Notes: generated by a model from the letters alone, not told the origin. Positions 1 through 11,340 are shown, counted from the first letter of the stretch. The stretch is 64,000 nt of DNA from Phaeodactylum tricornutum CCAP 1055/1 (GCF_000150955.2 NC_011684.1:62001-126000), one strand, 5' to 3'. Made by a program: numbers and translations.

Positions 1-1375
1 ACGGCTCGGATGCGCTTGAGTCGACGTGCCGTTCCGAGATCGTGGTTGTTGTTATCGTGATGGTTGTTGTCGTGATTGTCAACGTTGAGGGCGGCAGCAG
101 TGGGCCAGCACCACAACGACGACGTCGCGACAGTCGAGACCAAGAGCGACCAGACGGATGGATTAGTGAGCTTCATTGCGGGCGGAATGAAACAGAAAAG
201 AGACGAATGACTATTATGAAGAATAAAGGAACGAACGAACCAACGAACGAACGAACGACAACGAACTGTGGTCTGATTCGATACAAAAGAAACAAAGAGT
301 AAGGAGAATCCAACGTTGACCAGTGTTGGGGAACGTCGACTTGGGTTACTGTGTGCCGTGCCGGAGGCAATTCGAACACGAGACGAACCTTTCCGTGGGT
401 TACTCACACAACAAACACGTGGTGTCGACCACACAGAAATCCGGGACGGCGCTCGAAGAATCCGATCCGATGGTATAGTATGGTATGGACGAGTGACAAA
501 AGTCCGTCCACTTACGATTGCTTTGGTGGCCTACATACAGTTACTATGGCGCTCCCGCCACGTTCGCGGATGCTGGAATGGGTCGGGTTTGGTGAAGGTA
601 CGAACACACACATACAAAACACGCCGCATCAGGGCTGACCAAAACTGTCGAGCCAACCATTTCAAACCGTAAATTCGGCAACGAACGGAATACACATGTA
701 TGTAGATTTAGGAATCGTGGTTCCGTTGCTACTTTTTTGCAACGAACGGGTCAATCCCACTGGCGGCTGTTCGTCCGGGCCGCGCGCACACAAACCGTTC
801 TCCGAAAATTGGGGCCGAGGTTTTTACACCCTCTCAGGATCGTCGATATCGGAACTGGTGATTCCCGGAACCGCGTCGTGATCTCGGGCGAATCAGGCCC
901 GACACAGTTTAGAATCGTAAATACATAGAATAGACATGACGACACACTGATGTGGATCGATTCGGATTACGGTTAGTATGGTAGGTGCGTGTGCCTCTCC
1001 CATGATGCCGCCACTAGGGGGTGGGTGCGTGTCGGTATAGAGTTGGCGCCACGACAGAGTTATCGTGTGTGTATCGGTGTGTTTTTTTTGTCTGTCTGTT
1101 GTGGAATAGGTGCATGTGCCTCTCTAGCTAGAGGCAGGCAGGTAGGCAAGGCACACACACCTTGGAACAACACTGGCAAAAACCAGGAACGGCACTATAT
1201 ACCAAGAGACGCTCGGAACCACGACCCCACCCTTGTGTCCGGCACCGTCCCAACCCGATGGTGTGGGGTATTCGCCGTAGTGACGGTGAGGGTCCACGCG
1301 TGTAGACCGACTCGAGACCCTTTCCGCAGTCGAGCACGACGCCGACGATTCCACGGATCGCTCGGCGTAGAGAAA
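1..1375. other. Intergenic region, no convincing gene
   Basis: No reading frame here has recognisable protein character. Low-complexity tracts are visible: GTT/GTC-rich DNA near 40-85 and an array of GAAC repeats near 228-265. Several short frames overlap on both strands with incompatible composition, as expected of non-coding DNA. The region presumably holds the promoter of the SET-domain gene that starts near 1376, but no specific site is evident. Confidence 0.5.
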
Positions 1376-2473
1376 ATGGCGGTAGAATCGACGGGGCTCG
1401 TGACCGACACCGCGACCAAAACAACACGGAACTGTAGTCCCGATCTTCTCCTCTTTGGCGTTGACTTTGACGTCTTGCAAGGAGTCGTTGATTTTGACGA
1501 CACCGAAACACTACCAACGTCGTCGGGTACGAGTACTCCAAGTTTGATTCCTCGTATAGATCGGGATCCGAACGACGCACACCACACGAACGTATCGGTT
1601 CCGACGGACCCGGAACATCTCCCACCTCTACAACACTTACAACATCTCCTGTCCCTCCCCAGTCCGTTCGACGCCACGTCTCCCGCCACGGACAACGACT
1701 TTACCGCACTCTTTGCCTGGGCGACCTCCCGTGGTGCTCTCTTGGACGCCGTCCGACACGGACGCGATGCCTACGGTGGACACGGACTCTTCACGACCCG
1801 ACCCGTGCGCAAGGGAGACGTGGTAGCCACGCTGCCACGAGAGCTGCGCGTCGGGCAACGGTTGGCCTGCCAAACTCTACCGCGACTGCCTCCCAATACT
1901 CCACACTTGTCCGCACTCAGTCTACTCTTGTTACACTTTTCGAGAGCAGTGGAAACCGACTGGAATATATACATTCGGACACTGCCGAGAAGGGGACAAT
2001 TTCACAACGCAATACTCGTGAACGATGCGGAACAAACGAGGTCGGCCCCGGACAAAGACGCGTACGCCCAGGTCTGTGCCGATACACGACGCTTGGCCCG
2101 TAATTGTGAAGCCTTCATCCGTGATTGTCTCCTGGACTCCGTCCACGACACGTCCAGGCCGCCGTTCACGGCGACGACCGTCCACGAGAGCAGTCCCGCT
2201 TTGGAATGGGCCGTCGCCATGGTTCTGAGTCGCAGTCACGGCTTTGGATCCACGGATGGGGGACGCTGGATGACACCGGTGCTCGATTTGGCCAATCATC
2301 AAACTTGCAAACATGGTGGGGGTAAACTGGAAAGCGACGACCAAGGCAGACTCATCTTTCGAGCGGGGAAAGACCTGGCGTGCGGAGACGAAGTTACCTT
2401 GGATTACCAGTTGGAACACGACTCGGACGCGAGAATTCTTGCCACCTACGGATTTTCGCTACCTGTTTCGTAA
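1376..2473 (+). CDS. SET-domain protein (putative lysine methyltransferase, SETD3/LSMT-like)
   Basis: A single-exon protein of about 365 aa. The C-terminal two thirds resemble the split SET domain of Rubisco LSMT/SETD3-type methyltransferases, which transfer methyl from S-adenosylmethionine to lysine or histidine of non-histone proteins. The SET start is seen as GGHGLFTTRPVRKGD. The SAM-binding NH motif is DLANHQTC, and the terminal GDEVTLDYQ is followed by LATYGF. The open frame runs upstream to 989, but that part is low-complexity; the ATG at 1376 starts a more protein-like stretch and is preferred. The C-terminal Rubisco-LSMT substrate-binding domain seems absent, because the protein ends a few residues after LATYGF. 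The gene is convergent with the sulfotransferase gene, with about 126 bp between stop codons. Substrate unknown. Confidence 0.8.
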   Translation: MAVESTGLVTDTATKTTRNCSPDLLLFGVDFDVLQGVVDFDDTETLPTSSGTSTPSLIPRIDRDPNDAHHTNVSVPTDPEHLPPLQHLQHLLSLPSPFDATSPATDNDFTALFAWATSRGALLDAVRHGRDAYGGHGLFTTRPVRKGDVVATLPRELRVGQRLACQTLPRLPPNTPHLSALSLLLLHFSRAVETDWNIYIRTLPRRGQFHNAILVNDAEQTRSAPDKDAYAQVCADTRRLARNCEAFIRDCLLDSVHDTSRPPFTATTVHESSPALEWAVAMVLSRSHGFGSTDGGRWMTPVLDLANHQTCKHGGGKLESDDQGRLIFRAGKDLACGDEVTLDYQLEHDSDARILATYGFSLPVS

Positions 2474-2599
2474 AGGATCTTTCTACATAGAGGCTTGTAA
2501 GTCAAAAGTAGCGTTACAAAAACACTCGGAGCGTTCGATACCGCATTGTTCGCAACGACGCGTCTCGACCAAAAACAACATTCGTTAGCTTCGGTCCAG

Positions 2600-4000
2600 T
2601 CATCTCCTTTCGTGGTCATCCATGTGACAAACGACTCGCTCCAAAAAGATTCTTTGGGCGGCGTCCGTTAGCAGTTCGTCCAGAGCCAAATTTTCACTCA
2701 TTACTAGGTACTGTTGCGGCGATAGGTAGTCTTCAGGAAGCCAGCTAGCTTTGGCAATACCGCGGGCGCCAGAATTGTGATCCTGCCCATCCTGTCGCGC
2801 GTGTTGGGAAATGAGCGGACGCACGCGGCGAGTCAAGACCGACGTGTCCCGAAATCCCAAGACGGATTGAACCAGCTTTCCAGCATAGGCCAACCACTCC
2901 ATATTTAAAACCAGGTGATACCGAAGAAGCGTATCGAGCGCATTCCCCAAGGCTTGAGCACCTTGTTCCATATCCTTGGAAGATTGCGACAATGCCAGAC
3001 GGCCCATCCGTGGCGTGTCCGAAAAAGTGGCGGTATACACATTGTACAAATCGCGACGATGCTCCCACCAGGCTGTAATGTTTTTGTACTTGCAGCCCCG
3101 GTCTTCCACACACTCAAACCGAAATTGCGAGAGTGCACGATGCAACGGTCGACGAAACGAGGTTACAAATACCGCCGGTAATTCGAAATAGCGTGTGGCG
3201 TCGAACCGATCCCACTCATTCCCCGCAATCCAATGACTTCTTCCGCGCATATTGCTGAGGATTTCCTCATTCGACCACTGTTGCAAGCATCCCGCACATG
3301 CTTGAGGGCGATGGCTACCTTTACTATCCTTTCGTTTCCAATAGTAGTCAGGCATACAGTAGTAGGAAGGTACGTGTGCCGTGGGCAAGTTGGCCTGGGC
3401 CAAGGTGCAGAAATTTGTACCGCCTGCCTTGCGCAAGTGTTGAAAAAAGATGAAGGCCATGCTGCTGTTATCAGTCGGTATTGTCTGGGCGTCGGCCAGC
3501 TGCCGCCGCAGCTGGGCCGCCAGTGTATGGTTCCGTTGGTCTGGCAGCGTAATGCGGTCAGTTGGACACGAAAAAAGACCTTCTAAAAGTCGCGGATTAT
3601 TCAGCGCGTTTCCACCAGACGCGTCCAGATTTTCTTCCGCTTGAAGAATTTTCTGTTCCATTTCTCGCACTCCAAAGGGATCTTCCGTTTGCAAGGTCTG
3701 CAGCAGGCTCGCGGGAGGCAACCGAGCCAGATTAACAACAAGCTGGCGCCAACCAGCATAGTCACTGACATTTTGTTCACCTTCGTCGATTTTTCCAGCC
3801 ATTTTCAAGGACGGCAAGGAACTGTCGTTGGGAACTGGGTAGGAAAACAAAACCACAGTCAACGCAAAGTAATAAAAGGCTATCAGTGAGCTGCACACAG
3901 CCACTATGACAGTGATAAAGAAAGCCTTGGATTTTGACTGGGACCGTTGTTGCTGCCGAAGCAAAGGACGACCTCGCCTTCGGGTGACATGCATTATCAT
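2600..4000 (-). CDS. Type II membrane sulfotransferase-like protein
   Basis: About 466 aa from the ATG at 4000; an in-frame ATG at 4120 would add 40 residues of unconvincing sequence. A basic N-terminus (RRRGRPLLRQQQR) is followed by one hydrophobic anchor (FFITVIVAVCSSLIAFYYF), the layout of a Golgi type II enzyme. The luminal part carries FFQHLRKAGGTNFC, which resembles the 5'-phosphosulfate (PAPS) loop HIPKTGGT of carbohydrate sulfotransferases, and later VFVTSFRRPLHRALSQFRF, which resembles the 3'-phosphate motif (RxPxxRxxSxF). Both motifs are conserved in spacing, so PAPS-dependent sulfation of a secreted glycan or protein is a reasonable inference. Acceptor unknown. A TTCACAGTC motif lies about 160 bp upstream of the start. 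Confidence 0.75.
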   Translation of the reverse strand: MIMHVTRRRGRPLLRQQQRSQSKSKAFFITVIVAVCSSLIAFYYFALTVVLFSYPVPNDSSLPSLKMAGKIDEGEQNVSDYAGWRQLVVNLARLPPASLLQTLQTEDPFGVREMEQKILQAEENLDASGGNALNNPRLLEGLFSCPTDRITLPDQRNHTLAAQLRRQLADAQTIPTDNSSMAFIFFQHLRKAGGTNFCTLAQANLPTAHVPSYYCMPDYYWKRKDSKGSHRPQACAGCLQQWSNEEILSNMRGRSHWIAGNEWDRFDATRYFELPAVFVTSFRRPLHRALSQFRFECVEDRGCKYKNITAWWEHRRDLYNVYTATFSDTPRMGRLALSQSSKDMEQGAQALGNALDTLLRYHLVLNMEWLAYAGKLVQSVLGFRDTSVLTRRVRPLISQHARQDGQDHNSGARGIAKASWLPEDYLSPQQYLVMSENLALDELLTDAAQRIFLERVVCHMDDHERR

Positions 4001-4405
4001 GCAGCGGAGAACAGCTAAAAACTCGTCGCAAGCATCCCTTGGAAAAGAAAAACCACAGCCGGGTAAGAATCCTGTGCAATACCGATTCTGAAAAAGGGAC
4101 TCTTTGTGGATCACAGACAACCCCAGAAATCAGGAGTTACCGTAGCAGTTACATCCCCAGCTGACTGTGAATTGAGAAGATCATTTCTCTCGAAATTGTG
4201 TATCGGACAAAAAGTCCGGGAACAGCTTTACCAGTAGCTAGCCTTTCCAGTTAGTGCTTTTCATTTGCGTCCGAAGTAGCCCTATGTGGCCTTTAAGAAC
4301 GTAGGGTGAGTTCCGTCAGGAATTACAGCTACTGCACCAACTGGCCTATTTACAGCCAATTTCCAAGTAGAAATAAATTAGATAATATTTATGAAAGAGG
4401 ATAAT
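4001..4405. other. Intergenic: sulfotransferase promoter and CRTISO 3' end
   Basis: This holds the upstream region of the minus-strand sulfotransferase gene and the 3' flank of the minus-strand CRTISO gene. The sequence near 4162-4172 reads ATTCACAGTCAGC on the minus strand, matching the motif recorded as a finding. No other structure was seen. Confidence 0.4.
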
Positions 4406-6344
4406 TTATTTCCTCTTCTGCAAGGTTTTAAGAAGATCTTGCTGGGGTCCAATTGAATCCCAAGATACAGAGTGCGCGGCCAAAAGGCCGGATCCTGCCA
4501 CAGCTGGTACGCCAATACCAGGAAAGCAAGAATCCCCGCAGGTTAGTAATTGTCGAATCGGAGTACCCGCGAATGGAAACGATCCTACGCCGGCCTGGAT
4601 GGCGGGTCCATATGATCCTTTGTACCGACGCAGAAACCGTTGGTGAGTCAGAGGAGTACCTACACGAACAATCCGGGCCCTCTCGCGAATGTCTGGGACA
4701 ATCCGAGTCAGTACCTTCCATAGATACTGACTGCGTTCCTCCTTCAGTTTTTCGTATGCTTCTTTACTTTGAACATTTTCCCAGCGTGTAAAGTCTTCGG
4801 TGGCACTGAAAACTCGCAAAAGAAAAGCACAATGAGATAGTGTGTTCATGCGGCAAGACACGGAATGTAACGGCATGAGGGCAGACCCCTTTCCCTCATA
4901 CTCACGGTGTGTATATGTGCAAAACTGCGTATCCTTCCGGTGCTAATGTATCATCGTGAACAGAAGGAATGGAGACCAGGACTGCATTGTCTTCATCTTG
5001 GACGCCTCGACCCCAGTCTTCCATATGCATATAGTGTGCTTGCAAGGTTTGTAGCTCCCCTTTGGACATGCGGAATCCTACATGCAAATGCATGAAAGAT
5101 TTACCCAATGGAGTGGACAACTTCTGCTGGACAAGAGAATTTGGCAAAAGGGTGGTATCCAAAATGCCACTGCCAAACAAGTCCCAAACCGACAAATTGC
5201 TTATCACTGCCTTGGAAGCGGCAACTCTTTGTTTGCCTTGCTTGATTACAACACCAACAGCCTTTTCGTTTTCCACCACAATTTCCTGCACGTGCGTATT
5301 GCAAACAACTTCACCACCATACTTTTCAATTCCTCGAACTAAGGCTTTTACAATGGATTGGGCTCCGCCTTTGGGGCAATCCATGACGGCGCCAGGGGCG
5401 TAGAACTCTCCCATCATCATGGCCATTTCAGCCGTAATTGTACCCTTTGCTGGTAACCCAGAAAGACAAAAGCACAGCAAGTCTAGCCAATTTCGCGTGA
5501 ACACGTTCGACACAGATGGATTTACGATGGCACTAAATGGCTGGGTGAGTTTGAGATTTTCAAGAGGATTGAGCGTAGTAAAGTTCGGCAAAAACGGAGC
5601 GGCGGTCAACAGCAGGCCAATGTCACCACGTAAGGCGGCTGTCGGCAAGGCCGCTACGGCTTTTTCTAAGGGGCCCATGCTTTGCATGAGGGCTTGCCAT
5701 TCTTTTTGCGCGGTGGTTCCCTGGAGCTGTTCTAGAAGGCCACCCTGTGCTCCAAAGAAACAAGAGTGCTCAAAATTACCTTCGGGGAATTGCAAACCAA
5801 ACGTAGTGTATGGAACACATTCAACCCTTTCATCAATCGCGTCCAAGACTGTTCTCAACGGATTCGAAGCTTTGGCTGGTGTATCCGAATTTATTCCGGA
5901 AAAGAAGGATGGCCCGGTATCGAAACGAAACTCGCCTTCAATTTTTGGATCACGCGCGGTAAATCCATGCGCAGCGCCGCCTGGGACATTATGCGACTCG
6001 AGTACGGCCACTGTGTACCCATACTTTGCCAGCATGGCGGCCGCACATAGCCCGCCGATACCGCTACCGACAACAACTACATCGTAGAAAGCACTTTTCA
6101 ACTTGCTTCTGCTTTTTGGCGGCGTACCTGGAGTAGGAGAGGTCGTACCAGGAGTTGCTGACTGTGAAGCTAGGAGGAAGCATCCATGTCGACCAACTCT
6201 ATTTTTGCTGCGTCGGCAATTGGAAAACGTTGTCCGTTGAGAAGCCGGGACGAAAGCCGAGCAGATCGCACTGTTTTCCATCATATGCAGGAGTATCAAG
6301 TGACCTACTAGCGTCAGCGTCAACTGACTAGAAATCGCAAACAT
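4406..6344 (-). CDS. Carotenoid isomerase-like (CRTISO family) oxidoreductase, plastid targeted
   Basis: Two exons: 4906-6344 and 4406-4805, joined across a 100-nt intron with GTGAGT donor and TTTTCAG acceptor. The spliced product is about 612 aa and reads continuously through HIYTP/ATEDF, a conserved spot in the family. The N-terminus has a signal peptide and an ICSAFVP site, the diatom ASAF-type plastid presequence; the ATG at 6344 is chosen because it starts that signal peptide. An FAD dinucleotide-binding motif follows (VVVGSGIGGLCAAAMLAKYG, then PGGAAHGF). The C-terminal FAD segment is GDSCFPGIGVPAVAGSG. CRTISO and phytoene desaturase-like flavoproteins isomerise, desaturate or hydrate carotenoids; diatoms have several paralogues, at least one reported to act late in fucoxanthin synthesis. 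Which paralogue this is cannot be told from sequence reading alone. Confidence 0.85.
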
Positions 6345-7597
6345 TTTGTTGAAGTGAATCAGTTGGCAATACACCCGAGCACTGTGTCGCTCAAGCGCGA
6401 ATATTGACCGGTGATTTTTTAAAATATATGACACTCATTGAACCAAATAATTGCAATATCGTTGTCTGGACTTCGCCGTCGATTCTGACTGTGAGAAGTG
6501 AGAGGCGATTTTCGCTGGCCTCTTACGATGACTGTGAGTTTTTCATACGAATGCATGCGTTCGGGATTCTTTGTTCCCCAGGCGTGTCCAGATGACACCA
6601 GATTCTGTCGCATCCGAAATATCTGAACACGTCAAGGAAAATCCTACGGCTGGGGGCTCGGACCTGACTGTTGTGTCAAAGCCAGTGGAATCCATATGCT
6701 GAACCTGAAGCTTCACGTAAGAGAAAAGCTGCGTTTTGTAAAAGGGTGTCAACGATCCAATCCCTCGGCACCATACAAACTATATAGTTGTTAAATTTGG
6801 CGCTTTCAAAACGGAAAAGAGGAGTTTGCGCTGGGCATGCCCTGACTGACGAAACGCAAAATACAAACTATATAGTTGTTAAATTTGGCGCTTTCAAAAC
6901 GGAAAAGAGGAGTTTGCGCTGGGCATGCCCTGACTGACGAAACGCAAAAGGCTTAACCAGACAAATTTTTGAGTTTACATCATTTTCTCCTAGGGGAGGA
7001 GCCCGTCACTTCCTGGCATGGCTCCACCGTCAGCAAACGTCTCCGATCGGGGATAGGTGGAGACTATCTAACCCTTTTCGCTTATATCTCGTATTTTCAA
7101 ACTCGAAGCCCATCGACTGAACTTTAATGGAATGCAATATCAAAGATTGTAAGTGTTTTATGCGGGCAATTTCCGGTAAATCCATCCGTGATTTTCACAT
7201 AGACGAGGGCCAATGCTCTTATGCCGCTTGGAAGAACCATTTCCGTGATTCTCTACATAGTTGGTAAACACGAAAAAATATCGAAAAGGGAATAGTAGAA
7301 TTCTTTCAATTATTAGAGACATATAAAGAGTCAACAGATCGCTTTGAGCCCGTGACCGGTTGCATAAATCTAGATAAGCAATCCTTTTTGGAACGTGTCA
7401 CGGTCTCAGGTGCATAGTCAAGCCTCTCGACAAGAGCGGGAATCATCTCTTCTGACTTATCGTCCATGGTAAACATTCACTATGCTTTTCACTTTCTCAA
7501 ACATTCCATTTTCGAGATGTGGTGAAGTTGTAACAACGAAGCTAACAAATTCGTTATAAACAAAGCAGGCGCAAATTCTACAGTGCTTTTCACAACA
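6345..7597. other. Intergenic region with CRTISO promoter and a tandem duplication
   Basis: No supported gene. It contains a TCTCACAGTCAG motif (minus strand, near 6484-6498) upstream of CRTISO and a perfect 88-bp tandem duplication listed separately. The remainder is AT-rich with scattered stops. Confidence 0.5.
6773..6948. repeat. Perfect 88-bp tandem duplication
   Basis: Two head-to-tail copies, 6773-6860 and 6861-6948, are identical over all 88 bases by eye. Each begins ATACAAACTATATAG and ends GACGAAACGCAAA. Perfect identity in a non-coding region implies a recent duplication event. No larger array is present. Confidence 0.95.
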
Positions 7598-8407
7598 ATG
7601 ATGGAGGAGCCTCTTTTTGTACTGGACAGTAGCCGTCAGCATCATGCCTGTTTGAAAATTGGTGCACCTATTGGGAAAATCCCTTTGTCGTTGTGCTCTG
7701 CGGAGATTGAAGACGAGCCACTTCTTTCTTTCCGACATCTATCTCGCCAACAATTCTGCGTTCCTAATAGGATCCAACGAAATGAGCCCCAATTGTTTCG
7801 CAAAGCTCCAAAGTGTCGCAAGCAATTGGTTCACTTTGGATCAGTATCGTCCGACGGACCTCTTACCATTCCCAAAGATTGCAGCACCGTCAAAGTCTCG
7901 CATACGCCTGATCCTTGCAAAGGCGACTCATCCAGACACGACCTGTGGCTAAATGACAACGATATTCGACGCTTTCAGCGGTGCGCACGGGCCAGGGCTA
8001 GCGTTTACGTCGCTTTGAAGCCACATTACGCTAGGTCCATTCTCGCCCTAACGTCAAATCCCTTTTGTACCAGTTTTTCACACGGCGAAGCGTCTACAAG
8101 TTATCATATCGAAACTATTGCCTTTGGCCACGCCCGTGGTTTGGAACAACGAATTGTCCCTCAGATGCGGACTGCGCGGAAGCGTGCAGTATCTCATGTG
8201 CTGCTTATGCAAGAGAAGCTCAAGCAAGACAATTTTGTTGATCGAAGAATGATGGAGCTGCTGATCCAGCAAAAAGCTCAGGAGTCATCTCGACGCTCAC
8301 GACAGCTCGCATTACAATTGGCAAAAGCAGATGCACTAGCTGCCCGTCGAATTCACCAAATGCCGTGTCACAGCCAAAATAGCATTGTAATAACGCCATC
8401 AAGCTGA
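7598..8407 (+). CDS. Diatom hypothetical protein
   Basis: A protein of about 269 aa from the first ATG of the frame. I do not recognise a named domain. The pattern resembles a family expanded in diatoms: a central DLWLNDNDIRRF segment, then ARGLEQRIVPQM, then a basic helical stretch with RKRAVSHVLLMQEKLKQ and a terminal QLALQLAKADALAARRI helix. No signal peptide or membrane segment is visible, so a soluble intracellular protein is likely. The final 60 residues look like a coiled coil or regulatory helix. Function unknown. Confidence 0.65.
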   Translation: MMEEPLFVLDSSRQHHACLKIGAPIGKIPLSLCSAEIEDEPLLSFRHLSRQQFCVPNRIQRNEPQLFRKAPKCRKQLVHFGSVSSDGPLTIPKDCSTVKVSHTPDPCKGDSSRHDLWLNDNDIRRFQRCARARASVYVALKPHYARSILALTSNPFCTSFSHGEASTSYHIETIAFGHARGLEQRIVPQMRTARKRAVSHVLLMQEKLKQDNFVDRRMMELLIQQKAQESSRRSRQLALQLAKADALAARRIHQMPCHSQNSIVITPSS

Positions 8408-8825
8408 ATTTTCAAAACGCATAGAAATATATTTAGCTAAAAAGCCTAAGCACTTTACGGACTTGCAAGGCACGGTGAATATACTTTCATATTACTGATC
8501 GGATGAGGCTCTGCTTACAGATTTCAGCATCCTGGAGCATATGAATGCGTCTCTGCGGACAGGTGTTGGAGAGAACATCTGCGCTGGTACTCGAGTTCTG
8601 CCCTTTGAAATCGCTGCCTAGAATTGTGTACGGAGAGGTCTTTGGGCTCCGTCTCTAAAAGTCGACACGAAGAATCTCCGCTCGTAGTGACATTTACGTT
8701 GGTAAAAAAGCGAAAGTGCGCAGTATCAGTATTGTAAATGTAAGCAAGATGACACAATGATTTTAATAGGCTCTTTGTCTCCACTCTTTGTTAGCATATA
8801 AACTGCTAAAAGTATCGTTTTTAGG
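8408..8825. other. Intergenic / possible 5' UTR intron
   Basis: No gene seen. A pyrimidine-rich stretch ending in TTTTTAG lies directly before the ATG at 8826, so the oxygenase gene may have an untranslated or short coding exon upstream; a GTAAAA donor near 8701 is possible. This is a guess from splice-like sequence. Confidence 0.3.
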
Positions 8826-9701
8826 ATGCCGGTAGTGCAAAAAAATGCTGCTGCCTTCTGGTTGCTTTTGACCTCCGGTGTCTGGAGTCTGCAAAGTGTT
8901 CCAGCTGTAGAAAAATGGGCCGTTCCTATGAGACGAGAGCCACCAAAATACACTCAGCCCCAATGGTGTTTCAATTCTGATCCAATTTATCAAGCTTTTA
9001 AGAGAGGAGAGGTACCCTTGGTTTGCTTTAAAAACGTGCTTTCAAAAGTTCTGTTGGAGTCACTACGATCTGATGCTACAGCGTTACGATCCGCAGGGTT
9101 TGGAGCAACTGCTGGAATCGCTCAAGCTGCCGACGGTATTTCAGATGAGGTACGACGCAACGTGCATCAAGTTTGGTTGCAGTCGCCCGGGCAGCGTCCT
9201 CAAGAAGCCTTTTGTGGAGATATTGATGCACGAAAAAAACTTTTGTCTTTTGTTTCTGAGCTTAGGCTTGACTTGGCAGCCTTGCCGAAATACGAGAGTT
9301 TGGTGCCGGGGGGGATCGAACTCAGCTACCTTCTCTATGAGCCGGGCTCCTTTTACAAACGACACATTGATTCGCCAAAAGTTAGAGATAGAGAGGGAAA
9401 TGTAATGGTAGACAAACGAGCTGTTAGCATGATTTTATACCTTGGCGACGCTCACGAGAACCGAGATTGGGACATCTCAATAGATGGTGGTGCCTTACGA
9501 ATCTACGGTAACGAAAATGTTAAATGCAGACAAGCACAAGAGAAAGGTGAGGGACGTTTACAGTTAGACGACTATCTCGACATTGTGCCGGAGCGTGGAA
9601 CGATGGTGTTGTTCGAGTCAGAGCAAGTCGCACACGAGGTACGACCTACGGAACGCGACCGTATATGTGTTGCAGGATGGTTTCGCCACCGATCATGTTA
9701 G
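8826..9701 (+). CDS. 2-oxoglutarate/Fe(II)-dependent oxygenase (prolyl 4-hydroxylase-like)
   Basis: A protein of 291 aa. The N-terminus has a hydrophobic stretch (FWLLLTSGVWSLQSVPA) that could be a signal peptide. The C-terminal half is the double-stranded beta-helix fold of the P4H/EGLN group. The iron triad is visible as H180 and D182 in YKRHIDSP and H270 in QVAHEV, with R279 placed to bind 2-oxoglutarate. Between them, SMILYLGD and GGALRIYG match conserved strands. The segment YEPGSFYKRHID is close to that of small P4H-like enzymes. Likely reaction: hydroxylation of a prolyl or other side chain with release of succinate and CO2. Substrate and compartment are uncertain. Confidence 0.8.
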   Translation: MPVVQKNAAAFWLLLTSGVWSLQSVPAVEKWAVPMRREPPKYTQPQWCFNSDPIYQAFKRGEVPLVCFKNVLSKVLLESLRSDATALRSAGFGATAGIAQAADGISDEVRRNVHQVWLQSPGQRPQEAFCGDIDARKKLLSFVSELRLDLAALPKYESLVPGGIELSYLLYEPGSFYKRHIDSPKVRDREGNVMVDKRAVSMILYLGDAHENRDWDISIDGGALRIYGNENVKCRQAQEKGEGRLQLDDYLDIVPERGTMVLFESEQVAHEVRPTERDRICVAGWFRHRSC

Positions 9702-10422
9702 AGATAGAAGCACATGCAGGCAGACAGGTGAATCACAATTTGTGGCAATTGAGAGAAATGGAATACGCCGGTCGCTACAACAATAATTCCGGCATTGTAG
9801 CAATTCGACTTCCATTGTTGGAAACTCTCGCGTAAATTGGGTATGAATTCTTTGTGCGAGCATGAATTCGAAATTTAATCATAAGAAATGGAAGAGAATT
9901 AGTCAGTTTTCATAAATCAAAATTAACAGTAAACTGTAATGGTCTATTCCGGTTGTTCGGAGCAATCTAAGCCAGAATTGGGCGGAACCACCAATTCTAC
10001 TTTCATTTTCACTTTGATTATATGATTCACACGGCAAGACACTAAACTATGAAGTTCCGTGTAGCCATAACGACCCCAAACCCATGGAAGAATTAAGCGG
10101 GTCCTTAATGTAATTAAACTTAAAGAGCTAGCCAGCTCATCCGTGATTTGTTTTTTCCCTAAATTTTTTTGAATCGCAACTACCTTTAATGCATTCTTTT
10201 TTTTGCTATGACCCTTTCCATTCGAGTGTAAATATGAAAATTGTGGACTTATTTAAGGTAGATAAATTTAAATATGAAAAATTTGCCATGTAGTTGGTAA
10301 GGGAGACGAAGCACCAAAGGAAATCATATTTTGTCAAATGACGGTCAGCTCTTCGAGATTGATAGGATATCTTCATTTACTATTTTAAATGTGTTTTGTA
10401 GGCAAAATGTTCTTTCTTCGAT

Positions 10423-10448
10423 AGGTATTAATGACAACATTAATACCT
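10423..10448. repeat. Perfect 11-bp inverted repeat (hairpin)
   Basis: AGGTATTAATG and its exact reverse complement CATTAATACCT are separated by ACAA. It sits in AT-rich non-coding DNA with no T-run after it and no adjacent gene, so a terminator role is not supported. Confidence 0.6.
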
Positions 10449-11340
10449 AGGAAAATAAGTAATTTGAAATGTTGCAAATGGTAATTCTGTTTACAAGAAG
10501 AAAGCCTTCCTATTTGTCTTAATTTGGAAAGGTGGCTTGTACGATTTATTCTGAGCAGGGAAATGAGATAAAGATGCTTTTTCAAAACTTGCCTCAAAAC
10601 ATAAGCTCAACTCGTTGAAATTTTTTGTATGAAAGTTGTCACTAGCTTGTGATCGAATAAACTATTTGGTGACGTAGTTTGCGTCATGCTGTTCCACAAA
10701 CAGAAAGCAATTTCTTTTTAGTCTGTTAGAAAAGATTCCTAAATTTGGTGAAATCAATGACTCACTATCAGTCCGATGTCTTGCAGAACGGAAAAAGTCT
10801 TTTTGAGAAGAATTGGCATTTAATTCTACTCCTCTGCCACGTCTTGAAAACACAAGAAAGGTCAGCGATTTTGCTTTACTACAGAGATCGATGCAAGCGC
10901 TAAAAAATGAATTGAGCAGATTTTGTAATGTTGCAGATCAATCAAATATGTTGCCGCGAAGACTGACGTATGGTGTGTGTTCAAAACCATGTTTCAATTT
11001 TATGAAGAATTTTTATCGTCGCGTAATTTGATATTTCATTTTCAATTTAACCGCTCCGAATAGTCAACAATTTAATTTCAACATAACTGACTAATGGTAT
11101 GTCTCCAACTCTACAATTACTCTTTTCATAGCGTAATCACTTAGAATATATTGTTTTAATTTAGCCATTCCAATTAGTCAACGGTTCAATGTGAGATCAG
11201 TATTCCTCATATTCCAGGATATCAGTCTTATCTCCTTTTTGATAATGTCTGACAAGTATAAACAAGTGTTTTGTAGAAGCGGCTGAACAAATTAAAAGGT
11301 AGCATGTGAGCCTCAAAATTTGGCATTTTAATATCTTTTT

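Noticed and set aside
316-672. 118-codon frame near the left edge
   Set aside because: Overlaps another frame and lacks any coding signal; region contains simple repeats.
10423-10448. Hairpin as a transcription terminator
   Set aside because: AT-rich stem, no T-run, no adjacent gene; nuclear eukaryotic context.
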